Source: a virus
Length of the DNA stretch: 35,531 nucleotides
IMG/VR virus record: IMGVR_UViG_3300032265_002388
Location: 1 to 35,531 of that record
Reading direction: 5' to 3' (one strand)
The number at the start of each line of letters is the position of its first letter. Position 1 is the stretch's first letter. The notes beneath the pieces are model-generated. The model did not search any database. It saw only the letters and a list, made by a program, of their open reading frames with translations, and was not told the origin of the DNA. The position numbers and the translations under genes are program-made. Below are positions 27,701 to 32,323 of this stretch, piece by piece.

Positions 27701-28132
27701 GTACGCTGGCGCAACCGTGTTTGGTCGGCCAATGCCACACAATCGTCTTCTACTTTTGTTGTCGAAGACTGGACTCCAGTTAATGCTGATTCATTGAGTG
27801 GTGTAGATCGCACCATGGGATTCTACGTACCTACTGTAAACATGCCTGGACTTAGTTTGCCACTGTTAATCGACGGAGTTGATTATCCAGGCGTACAAGT
27901 TGATGCCCCCAATTTCAATCAAAACACTGGATTTGATATAGGCAACTATGATATTAATCCGTTTGATAATATATCCTACGATGCAGAAGGGCGCCCAACA
28001 TACGATCCAGCTATATTGGATGCTCGCTATTCCAGTGCCTATTTAGATCCATATCTTGGTACCAGAGCCACAGATATCAACGTAGATGGAGGTGCTTATG
28101 TTGGACCTTACAGTAGTCATGCACCCGAATAA
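15758..28132 (+). CDS. 7: Giant gp7-like baseplate wedge protein, upstream part (4124 aa, ends at an in-frame TAA)
   Basis: The N-terminus (FLPEIFQTPVNKQFLSATLD, FIGRRVGPG, then TWDPFVDFDKFVNYAQYYWV) matches the oversized gp7-type wedge proteins of T4-like aquatic phages. Approximate residue map: duplicated cupredoxin-like domain 150-300 (ITLVRGGSYTFNV, LTLTRGNTYVFNL); FRARRPILEF near 635; wedge core 1255-1400 (WRGIYRYFYDTLTP, PWEMLG, PEWWENTYGPAPYTSDN); CBM5/12-like WKANTKYTKGDIVIYKNSYW near 1853; seven FG-GAP-like repeats 2258-3140; TTYYFWVRG near 3300; VSDYITEVKPYHVQT near 3725; two more CBM-like motifs near 3840 and 3968. Small beta modules with a 'V-N-G-x-x-Q...DY' pattern recur throughout. 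T4 gp7 has 1032 residues. The frame stops at 28130-28132 but continues without shift; see the entries below. Confidence 0.82.
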   Translation: MKQVRSVEFLPEIFQTPVNKQFLSATLDQLIQNPAYTQTQGFIGRRVGPGVNANDKYVVEPTKTRTDYQLEPGVVQVDPADSHKVVDAITYPGINDALQLQGAFTDNADRLYTSDYYTWDPFVDFDKFVNYAQYYWVPEGPLAVDISSTTIPLTDSFTVTRANGVYTFSGITGDNPAITLVRGGSYTFNVAQNQSETVNFRVTNNHTSSWNIDYSPNPTLTLTRGNTYVFNLSQSFPWAFYFKTEPSLGTTNVYSDGVFNNGAGAGLITFTVPQDAPDVLYYCNDLEINLRGQINVIDGTPGTGPGFWIQSAPGVDGRVPTTPNISSRHVLGVINNGEDLGTVTFNVPYADAQNFYYDMPSIGTVDLVTSLSFDQIDGQYISDFFTTYPNGIDGITNLQNRTLVFITEDVLPTPANLYSIWRIQYLTDTNGVYLSLQFVQSVDLNNKFTIGFGNEYSNTSWYYNNEYFVEIPLLTADKNVLFYQDGTDPEIVGRFNIIDLDMSTSIDVDAIIGSPTYTSPNGVTLTNGMKVVFRGNVYPTTYQNNEYYVEGVGTAIRLLSVLDYVTPETYTNSETIPYDTTPYDSNNFDGNLNQPTVPDYLTINRASPDLNAWTRSNRWFHIDVITASAEYNNTTPVVNNLFRARRPILEFRAGTRLFDFGTQGLAPVDIIDFVQTDALSNVNGSIGYSTDGYTLINGSTIIFAADTDPEVRKTVYQVQFVTPDTQPPLIPEPIIVLIPITTALVDQTVVVLDGITQQGLSYYYDGVAWIKAQQKISVNQPPLFDIYDSNGVSFGNRAIYPSSNFTGSPLFSYAIGNAAPDLILGFPLTYLSLTNIGDIVFDNNFYKDSFNYTINSAGQTVPLSTGFVREYSTRVTFEREIGWQTAVTPSLIRQQFQFTYDGGPLLLDVAVNPNTTVPAVQIYANGTFQEAYNYQYTVGTNTTTINLSTTYVPGDLIEVTVPSDQVSVAGFYEVPINLENNPLNGNSEQFTLGTIRNHYIGLAENLIALQGPAIGSNNTRDLGNIVPYGLQILQQSSPLTLTGYFMRDANYNIFASLAYNSTEYIKFKSQLLNAVTTFGIAEYGNWTVAQLLDASIAQITAGRTNLNPFYWSDMLPTGTTFTSNSYTVNPITTNRFNTIQTYNFTESNYLGLCVYVNDVMLTRNYQYVVSTEGPTLTILVPLAVGDVVTINEYSDTAGNFVPNTPTKLGLYPKYEPKIFLDTDYVNPTPVIQGHDGSITVAFGDIRDQVLLEFEKRIFSNLKNDDNPPPLVAEDVIPGYFRKTDYTQAEINQILGENFLAWVGANKLNYTEQTYIADNEFTYNYSQAGNRLDQEPLLGAWRGIYRYFYDTLTPNITPWEMLGLSEQPEWWENTYGPAPYTSDNLVLWDDLAAGLIKDPVAPYINPKYVRSGLLDVIPVDSQGELLPPFYSVMGAYNPQGFIKSWQVGDGGPVEASWWMSSSYPFAVMRLLILTRPAEFFSLFADRDRYRYSPEFDQYLYNGRYRIQPQNIEVYGNGVSKASYIDWIVDYNQQLGINSTDALTTDLANLDVRLCYRAASFIAQQNLAIYLEKSSPKSQNSSLLIPPESYNLLLYKNQPFNRINYSAVIVEVVDGGYSVYGYSTTDPYFSILESQVSGLTQTLTGGNISVTVPKQYTDRTVQIPYGYTFTNLTSVVDFLLSYGQYLVDQGLTFIAQENGYTLNWIQMAQEFLYFANQGWATGTIINLNPSATQVISFKAGAIVDSIVTYTPENLLLDQNRQAFNARNLIIQREGNTFTLNPEPGGNQTISYLQLKFTDYEDMVVLDNRTIFNDLIYNTVTAERQNRLKLIAATSTQWNGTLNAQGFILNQNNVVAWKANTKYTKGDIVIYKNSYWQAATIVQPKLKFEYADWYKSNYDAIQQGLLQNLATKADQLANSYDTQTANLNRDNDLLAYNLIGFKPRQYMVDLDLSDTSQINLYQQFIKTKGTIRATDLFTQVNFNKLSAQYNIYENWGILAGTYGAQANRSWFEIALNEAVLTGNPSTVQIVQPGTESQADQTVLLSNLWAESYAIPNTDILPTTYTTDSDTALPSAGYVNINDVDITVFNLNNPSSIAANLSTVGNGTTIWVAQDNSYDWNIYQCAQVTGRVIQLTDNLNGTSRAQFSTTVDLTVGDLIIIRYFSNTVDGVYRVLSRPTIDSVVIQYAFTNSNQTTLTGTGIAFYLQTMRVSQASDVGTLPYVNQLIPGAMAWVDNDGSGHWEVLQKTNPFAPIDLLSANDVRPNALFGYSLSQSADHYALLVGSPGDYEGLGSVYTFRLGNVNNYIDNTELYLTATDASGYGCSVDFGDRTWAVAGANTSNSGAGYATVLYLIPGSNDYLQTQLLVAPDEDFGAIGFGTAVQMSDNERWMYISAPGGNRIYAYGRVDVPNQSVSYITNGTTATFVYNNNIIIDPTYPDQLLVTLNNNLQVYGIDYTINGVLVQFLTTPGPNNKIVISRRTTVQLDFETYYGVTQNSTTGSGSEATFTITNTRGDYSVSLTAPGINYTVGNQLTISYTQIDPFGSAANNITVTVTEVTDGGITGFTWTGSGVNNTSVFSLTDYLYTVTTYDSFTVDVNGVLQRPYIDYTFSSGTLTFITVPDPGAIIAVQSATVGAYWQYVNTLDSNYYPINVDPNAQLGHSITVDKLGTQILAGAPYDTAMDAQGNPIANAGAVYAFDRSVVEYIITDVAQLTYAIPGAYTNPVAVVLNNQYLTNTVQYINGQFTVSGSNIVLSGSVSLTVGDILKIETNQFQFVQKFTANTVIDESEFGHSIDICSNSCSVYVGAPLDSFASGVPQAGMVQRQVNQSRVYGITTSTVANPALTPGDTIRINNIEVTVPDSPNNTVAGLISAINSSKIPNVVATNATDVTLTGDGITKIFSVGNIYSSASYVNKTVVYINNVLQTPNVDYTYNTTTRQIAFVSTPAKGATILVVAGRMTVSVINLAAAEEFNKLTVLPGVVADDSTIGSAFYDLGFTTYAYTQTITSPVPTEFAQFGAAVNVNTGAVNLVVGAPNGNVYEPTTFDAGKTYFDEHSTTFFGYIKNSGVVYTYDYLPSSDNSLANPGKFVFGQQVYVTTLATGDLFGTAVNYRNGRLLVGAPGSDLGDSSVNYGSVSVLDNPKDAAVWQVLYSQQPMVDVNLINSVYSYDKLLNSTQTYFDYIDPLQGKILGVARRNIDYIGAVDPASYNTGTVHNIGTSWGPAHEGEIWWDTNSVRFIDANQDNITYASRRWGQVFPGSTIDIYQWTASSVPPVNYTGIGTPLSTTSYTAHSSIDNQGLLVTTYYFWVRGINTVATAHGKTLSATAIASYILSPSSSGLPYIAALTANAIAIYNADTLLSAFDTILHVEYDRQAQGGTNDIHTEYDFIADGKADAFLNANLYRKFVDSFCGVTASGAAVPDPLLSPGMQYGVQFRPRQSMFANRFKALENYLGYANTVLAQYPISETRSFRLLNSSEPTPAANSGAWDYEVATLEILAYQDLYVVPIGYLYLVLSDTSQNGRWTIYEVANGTLPGQRVLNLVRVQNYDTPLYWNYINWYLPGYNNSIQPVATVANTAGLQTLSLSSAPVGSSVKVTANGRGKFEIYLRTDLGFDRVGLEDGTIEFSSVLWDYAAGGYGFDAEVFDANYFDQEPVIETRQIIKAINEDLFVDDLLVERNRALMLTFKFIYSEFTSPNWLIKTSYIDVDHVIRGLLPYELYQPDNQTFVSDYITEVKPYHVQTLAFNLIYDGIDRYPGALTDYDVPAYWNTTLDAPQFTSPVLTPYTYSNSVDQSFISDAAPNAQIWLERPWSDWFNNYTLSLDIVDVNDTTTSYYDVPVITIGAEWEAATAYSVGQQIAYRSNLYTVTAAGITGTSAPTFTSGSSVDGTATLAYTGPRAQATAILKANGTIATITVTVAGSGYLTTPLIAINGVYPDFTTSAIKLIAVMGNNLVRSINTTIKYDRYQYATTIYEWQADVVYTQGEQVRWRNRVWSANATQSSSTFVVEDWTPVNADSLSGVDRTMGFYVPTVNMPGLSLPLLIDGVDYPGVQVDAPNFNQNTGFDIGNYDINPFDNISYDAEGRPTYDPAILDARYSSAYLDPYLGTRATDINVDGGAYVGPYSSHAPE
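16200..16655 (+). other. Duplicated cupredoxin-like domain inside the gp7-like protein
   Basis: Two successive modules read ITLVRGGSYTFNV...VNFRV and LTLTRGNTYVFNLS...FYFKTEP, then ITFTVPQDAPDVLYYC. This is the beta-sandwich pattern of cupredoxin-like domains. The usual copper ligands (Cys-x-x-His...Met) are not preserved after YYC, so metal binding is doubtful. Confidence 0.55.
22530..25180 (+). repeat. Seven FG-GAP-like repeats (beta-propeller candidate) in the gp7-like protein
   Basis: Seven segments share '(F/Y)G-x-(S/A)-(V/I/L)...(V/I)-G-(A/S)-P'. They are LFGYSLSQSADHYALLVGSP, SGYGCSV...WAVAGA, FGTAVQMSDNERWMYISAP, LGHSITVDKLGTQILAGAP, FGHSIDICSNSCSVYVGAP, FGAAVNVNTGAVNLVVGAP and FGTAVNYRNGRLLVGAP. 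The number fits one seven-bladed propeller, with beta modules inserted between blades 3 to 6. Confidence 0.65.
28130..28132 (+). other. In-frame TAA interrupting the giant gp7-like reading frame
   Basis: The frame reads SSHAPE-TAA-LIPGSEFDTLDLRVYT. The position after the stop is exactly in register with the 687-codon frame ending at 30223. From my recollection of homologous phage proteins, this junction reads PEELxPG...FDTLD, so a GAA codon is expected where TAA stands. No ribosome-binding site, late-promoter motif or ATG occurs at the junction. Confidence 0.75.
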
Positions 28133-30223
28133 CTAATTCCAGGCAGTGAATTTGATACATTGGATCTACGTGTATACACACGCCCAGGTGCAGATTGGTT
28201 ACGACGCGGCCACGGATTTCCTTCTGCTAGTATCAAATATACCATAAGTCTGTCTAATTTGACTTTGAGTTTTGCTGGGTTATTACCATACACAGCCTTG
28301 GTACTAGTAGCCAACCAGACTCAAAGTCTAGATCTTCATGAGGGTACAGACTACACAGTAGATTATGTTGCTCAGACAGTAACCGTAATACTTGGAGGTA
28401 ATGTACAAGTTGAAGACGTAATTATAATCACTGCATACGAAATTGGTGGCGGCAATCAACTTTACAAAAATATCTATAATGGTGCTGATATAGGTAATAC
28501 TATTACAGTGCCGGTGGCCTACTACACAGACACTGGCGCCGAACAAATACAAGAATTTGTAATCTTTGTAAACGGTGTTGTAACCACAGATTATACTTAC
28601 GCTGCAGATGGCGTACAAAATACAACCGTTACATTTGGAACAACCTATACAGACACAGATAGTATTACCGTGTACGTGTTGGCACCCACATTTGTTGAAG
28701 CTACCAATACAACCATTAACTACAGTTGGAGTGCACCGCAAACACAGCTAATCACTGCGGATGGAACTACACTGAATTTTATCCTTGACAATAGTTTGAT
28801 CTATGTTAATCCCGATAGCTTGATAGTTACAGTCAACGGCAATCGTGCTAGAACCGCGGCTGGAATACGTCATGTAGGTGATGGTAGCACTGCATATACT
28901 TTGCCTGACAGGTTAGGATTTAATCAGTCTATAATTGTAGACAACGAAGTAAATGTCTACATAGATGATATTCCACAAATACTATACGTAGATTTTGTAT
29001 TAGAACCCTACGATGGAACCCCAAGAGAAATAATCTTTATTACAGATCCGCCCGTTGGTTCTGAGATACTAATCTATGTAACAACCGATACACAATGTTA
29101 TGTTAGCGGTAATCAGTTGATATTTAATCCAACTGGTGGGCTTGTTCCAGTAGCTGGAGATATTATTGCAGTCACTACCTGGAATGACACCCGTCAGCAA
29201 AAAATACTAAGTCAGTGTTTTGTAGGTCCTGTCACCTCAGGCATTACCGCAGTAGAACCATACGACAGTACCGACTTTGATGTAGGCATCACTACCGGAG
29301 ACGCAGGCAGCTACGATTACAGTTCGGGCATTATTGTTACAAGAAACAATCTTGATTTAGGCACAGTAATAACTGACCCAGATCGTTTATGGGTATCATT
29401 GAACGGTCGTAGACTATTCAACAACATTGGGTTTACTGTGAGCGGAACTGAAGTGATCTTAACCTCGGGGATATTAAGTGCGTCGGATGTGGTTATGATC
29501 ACCCAGTTTACAAATTTTGTAGTTCCAGAAAGCATGGCATTCCGCATATTCCAAGACATGCGTGGAGTACAGGCCACTTACCGTATCACTCCAGAGACTA
29601 CCACTGCCACTACAGCCACAGTAGCAGTTAACGCCGATATAATCCATGTAGCCAATGCCGCAACATTACCAGAACCTAATTTTGATGTCAACGTTTGGGG
29701 AGTGGTAACTATTGATGCCGAACGCATCATGTATCGTTACCGAGACACTGATAACAACACCATCAGTGGCTTAATGCGCGGCACTGCTGGCACTGCGATT
29801 ACGGCACACGCCAATGGCTCTATAGTTTACAACATGGGTCGCGGTAATTTGTTGCCAACAGAATATCAAAATTACATAGTGTCTAACATAACTTATCCAT
29901 TGGTATCGGGTGTAAATCTTGGAGACGGCTCAACCACCGTCTTTACAGCTGACGCTATTAATTTATTATTAGAAGACAGTACCATTAGAGACGAAAGTTT
30001 GGAAATATATGTGGGTGGAACTAGAGTGACCACCGGATATACCGTTACCGCTAACGATCCAGCTGAAATTACCTTTGATGAAGCACCCCCAGATGGAGTA
30101 GAAGTAACTATGCTGGTACGCCGTGGAGTTACATGGTATGCACCGGGTACAAGTACCGCTAGTAATGGTAATCCTTTACAAGTTACTGAAACAGCGGCCG
30201 CAAGGTTTTTACGGGGCCTATAA
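28133..30223 (+). pseudogene. 7: C-terminal part of the gp7-like protein, separated by the in-frame TAA
   Basis: This open frame of 696 codons is in the same phase as the 4124-aa frame. The first possible start is TTG 28160, with only a weak AGGCAG 13 nt upstream, so independent initiation looks poor. The content continues the upstream protein: FDTLDLRVYTRPGADWLRRG at the beginning, then five or more beta modules of the same type (FVIFVNGVVTTDYTY; VNVYIDDIPQILYVDF; LWVSLNGRRLFNNIGF; LEIYVGGTRVTTGYTV). Then follow FQDMRGVQATYRI, VVTIDAERIMYRYRDTDNNT, SGLMRGTAGT and the terminal TAAARFLRGL, which I recognise as the normal end of gp7-type proteins. It may be the product of stop readthrough, of separate translation from TTG, or a lesion or sequencing error; the coding itself is not decayed. 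Confidence 0.65.
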
Positions 30224-30227
30224 ACCA

Positions 30228-30237
30228 GGTAAATAAA
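30228..30237 (+). promoter_or_regulatory. Candidate late promoter (GGTAAATAAA)
   Basis: The motif lies in the 19-nt gap between the gp7-like stop and the 43-codon gene. Transcription would begin within two or three bases of the ATG at 30243. Confidence 0.45.
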
Positions 30238-30242
30238 TTACG

Positions 30243-30374
30243 ATGAGCGATAATACTAAACAACCAACTCCTGCACCAAAGCGCCCTAACGAAACTGGGT
30301 CAATTAGTGTTGAGGGATTTATAAAGATTTTTGATCCAAAAACCAAACAAGTAATTGTGGAGAAACGAGCATGA
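30243..30374 (+). CDS. 43-residue protein related to the N-terminus of the next gene product
   Basis: ATG 30243 to TGA 30372-30374 encodes MSDNTKQPTPAPKRP followed by ISVEGFIKIFDPKTKQVIV and EKRA. The stop overlaps the next start (ATGA). Its second half aligns with the start of the following protein (KIEGFVKITDPATGEVLLDK): VEGFIKI-DP-T--V---K versus IEGFVKI-DP-T--V---K. It therefore looks like a partial duplication of a single beta-hairpin module preceded by a Pro-rich flexible tail. Function is unknown; binding the same baseplate or fibre partner as its neighbour is a reasonable inference. The tight overlap and the motif similarity make it very likely to be a real gene despite its size. Confidence 0.7.
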   Translation: MSDNTKQPTPAPKRPNETGSISVEGFIKIFDPKTKQVIVEKRA

Positions 30375-30976
30375 TCCAGCCAGGCCTATGTAAAATTGAA
30401 GGGTTTGTTAAAATTACAGATCCAGCCACAGGCGAAGTTTTGCTGGATAAAAAGAATGCAATCCATTACGAAAATATCAGCATCTGCATGGCCAATACTC
30501 TGGCTGACAGAAATACTGGATTTATTTACAAAATGGCCTTTGGCAATGGCGGCAGTGCCGTAGATCCCACAGGCGTTATTACCTATTTGCCGCCAAATAC
30601 CACTGGACAAAATGCCAGCTTGTACAACCAAACTTACAGCAAAGTAGTTGACAATAATTCAGCAGCCGATACAGATCCTGCCAACAACTATATGACTGTG
30701 GTACACACCTCGGGAAATGTGTACACTGATATTATAACCACTTGTTTGTTGGACTACGGCGAGCCTGCTGGGCAACAGGCCTTTGATAACAGCACCAATT
30801 TTAATGGTGAATACGTGTTTGACGAATTAGGATTACAGTGCTGGAACGGAAGTGCCAGTGATTTATTATTAATTACTCATGTTATTTTCCACCCAGTGCA
30901 AAAGAGTTTAAATCGTCAAATTCAGATTGATTACACGCTTCGCATACAAACGTTAACTAACTTGAGTGCGGCATAA
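30371..30976 (+). CDS. Virion structural protein, possible baseplate/gp8-position protein
   Basis: A 201-residue protein beginning KIEGFVKITDPATGEVLLDK and NAIHYENISICMANTLAD, then YKMAFGNGGSAVDPTGVITY, LYNQTYSKVVDN and FDELGLQCWNG. This layout recurs directly behind gp7 in T4-like aquatic phages and the gene occupies the place of gp8 in T4, but I cannot show homology to gp8. No signal peptide, membrane segment or catalytic motif is visible. Composition is rich in Asn, Thr and aromatic residues, as in virion proteins. It starts inside the ATGA overlap with the 43-codon gene, whose product resembles its N-terminus. Structural role likely; exact role unknown. Confidence 0.55.
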   Translation: MIQPGLCKIEGFVKITDPATGEVLLDKKNAIHYENISICMANTLADRNTGFIYKMAFGNGGSAVDPTGVITYLPPNTTGQNASLYNQTYSKVVDNNSAADTDPANNYMTVVHTSGNVYTDIITTCLLDYGEPAGQQAFDNSTNFNGEYVFDELGLQCWNGSASDLLLITHVIFHPVQKSLNRQIQIDYTLRIQTLTNLSAA

Positions 30977-31005
30977 ATATGAGTATATTACTTTGCGGTA
31001 AATAT
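30971..31005 (+). promoter_or_regulatory. Two candidate late promoters (GCATAAATAT and GGTAAATAT) before the fibre gene
   Basis: GCATAAATAT (30971-30980) overlaps the preceding stop, and GGTAAATAT (30997-31005) lies further on. The second would start transcription near 31010, leaving a 14-nt leader with GGAG (31014-31017), 6 nt before ATG 31024. Confidence 0.5.
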
Positions 31006-31023
31006 CTGAATACGGAGCAATAA

Positions 31024-32304
31024 ATGTCATATACAATTAACTTAACAGATGGTGCGTTATTTGCTACCATAGCAGACGGTACAATTAATACCTCCAGCTC
31101 AATGACCTTGGTAGGCAAAAACTACGCCGGGTATGGACAGTTTTTAGATACCAACTTTATCCATCTGTTGGAAAATGCATCAAATACTACAGCCCCAGGT
31201 GCGCCACTTACTGGTCAACTTTGGTGGGACTCGGGCAACGGCCTGATGAAGGTATATACCGGCACTACATGGAAAACAATCAGCAGTGCTACTTCTAGCT
31301 CAACTGCTCCAACTAGTAATGTAACTGGTGACTTATGGTACGACACAGTTAATCAACAATTAAACGTATGGACTGGCTCAACATGGTTATTGGTTGGCCC
31401 ACAATTTACCGCTGGACAAGGTACCACAGGTGCCATTGCAGCTATAATCACAGATAATTTAAGTGTTGCCCACACTGTTGTTGAATTATATGTGAACGAT
31501 GACATTGTAGGCATTATCAGCAAGGATGCTACTTTTACTCCTGCTGTAGCAATTCCAGGATTTACCACAGTTCGCCCTGGTATTACTTTGGCCACAGTTG
31601 TTGGCAGCCAAGCTCCATTATTCCAAGGCACAGCTACTAATGCACAACAACTCGGTAACGTTGCTGCTACCTCATTCATGCGTACAGATGCCAACACTAG
31701 CACCAGCGGTACTTTATCAGTGCTTAACAACACAGGATTAGCAGTAGGCGCCAGCAGTAACTTCAGAGTTTCTGTGGCTGGTAATGATGTTACATTAAGA
31801 AACCAAACTTCGGGCGGCAATCTCTACCTTGGTGTAAATGTAGCAGGAAATGTTACTCCAACATTGATCATGTATGGGTCAAACGGTGCCATTAGCGGCA
31901 ATCAAATCAATGCCAACTATGCTGACGTTGCAGAACGTTTTGAAGCCGATACAGAATTAACACCTGGCACTGTAGTCGAACTAGGTGGGTCAGCAGAAAT
32001 TACTCAAGTTAATACGGATTTAAGCGAAAATGTGTTCGGGGTCATAAGTACACGAGCAGCATATTTAATGAACAGCTCAGCAGGCTCAGACGCTACACAT
32101 CCCCCAGTTGCAATGACTGGACGAGTTCCTGTAAAAGTTGTCGGCCAAGTGTGCAAGGGCGATAGATTGGTTTCGGCTGGTAATGGCATGGCTAGAGCAG
32201 CACAGGCAGGCGAGGCCACAGCATTCAATGTAATTGGTCGAGCTTTAAAAGATAAATTAGATGTTACCGAAGGCACAGTAGAAGCCATCGTTACAATTAA
32301 ATAA
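31024..32304 (+). CDS. Tail fibre/virion surface protein with C-terminal YADVAERF domain
   Basis: A 426-residue protein. The N-terminal third carries FLDTNFIHLLENASNT and two copies of a tryptophan motif, GQLWWDSGNGLMKVYTGTTW and GDLWYDTVNQQLNVWTGSTW, common in phage fibre proteins. The middle is Thr/Asn/Gly-rich. The C-terminal 130 residues start YADVAERFEADTELTPGTVV and continue MTGRVPVKVVGQVCKGDRLV to VEAIVTIK. This end is frequent in fibres of marine phages and is reminiscent of the Peptidase_G2 (intramolecular chaperone autoprotease) fold, where the C-terminal domain guides trimerisation; self-cleavage here is not shown. GGAG lies 6 nt upstream of the start. Confidence 0.7.
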   Translation: MSYTINLTDGALFATIADGTINTSSSMTLVGKNYAGYGQFLDTNFIHLLENASNTTAPGAPLTGQLWWDSGNGLMKVYTGTTWKTISSATSSSTAPTSNVTGDLWYDTVNQQLNVWTGSTWLLVGPQFTAGQGTTGAIAAIITDNLSVAHTVVELYVNDDIVGIISKDATFTPAVAIPGFTTVRPGITLATVVGSQAPLFQGTATNAQQLGNVAATSFMRTDANTSTSGTLSVLNNTGLAVGASSNFRVSVAGNDVTLRNQTSGGNLYLGVNVAGNVTPTLIMYGSNGAISGNQINANYADVAERFEADTELTPGTVVELGGSAEITQVNTDLSENVFGVISTRAAYLMNSSAGSDATHPPVAMTGRVPVKVVGQVCKGDRLVSAGNGMARAAQAGEATAFNVIGRALKDKLDVTEGTVEAIVTIK

Positions 32305-32305
32305 G
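32296..32305 (+). promoter_or_regulatory. Candidate late promoter (ATTAAATAAG)
   Basis: The TAAATA core overlaps the end of the fibre gene. It is followed by a leader reading TAGGAAACAACA before ATG 32324, almost identical to the leader before ATG 4531. Confidence 0.4.
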
Positions 32306-32323
32306 AATTAATAGGAAACAACA

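Noticed and set aside
28130-28132. Alternative genetic code with TAA read as sense throughout the phage.
   Set aside because: TAA terminates most other genes here in normal positions (for example 5674-5676, 8873-8875, 15756-15758), and TAG and TGA are also used as stops.
28328-28741. A 137-codon minus-strand open frame rich in Cys and Gly.
   Set aside because: It is antisense to the well-supported C-terminal part of the gp7-like gene and shows no conserved pattern.
30224-30480. The 43-codon protein as a precursor peptide for the radical SAM enzymes.
   Set aside because: It lies about 27 kb away in the late structural operon, has no core of modifiable Cys/Ser/Thr residues, and resembles a virion protein module.
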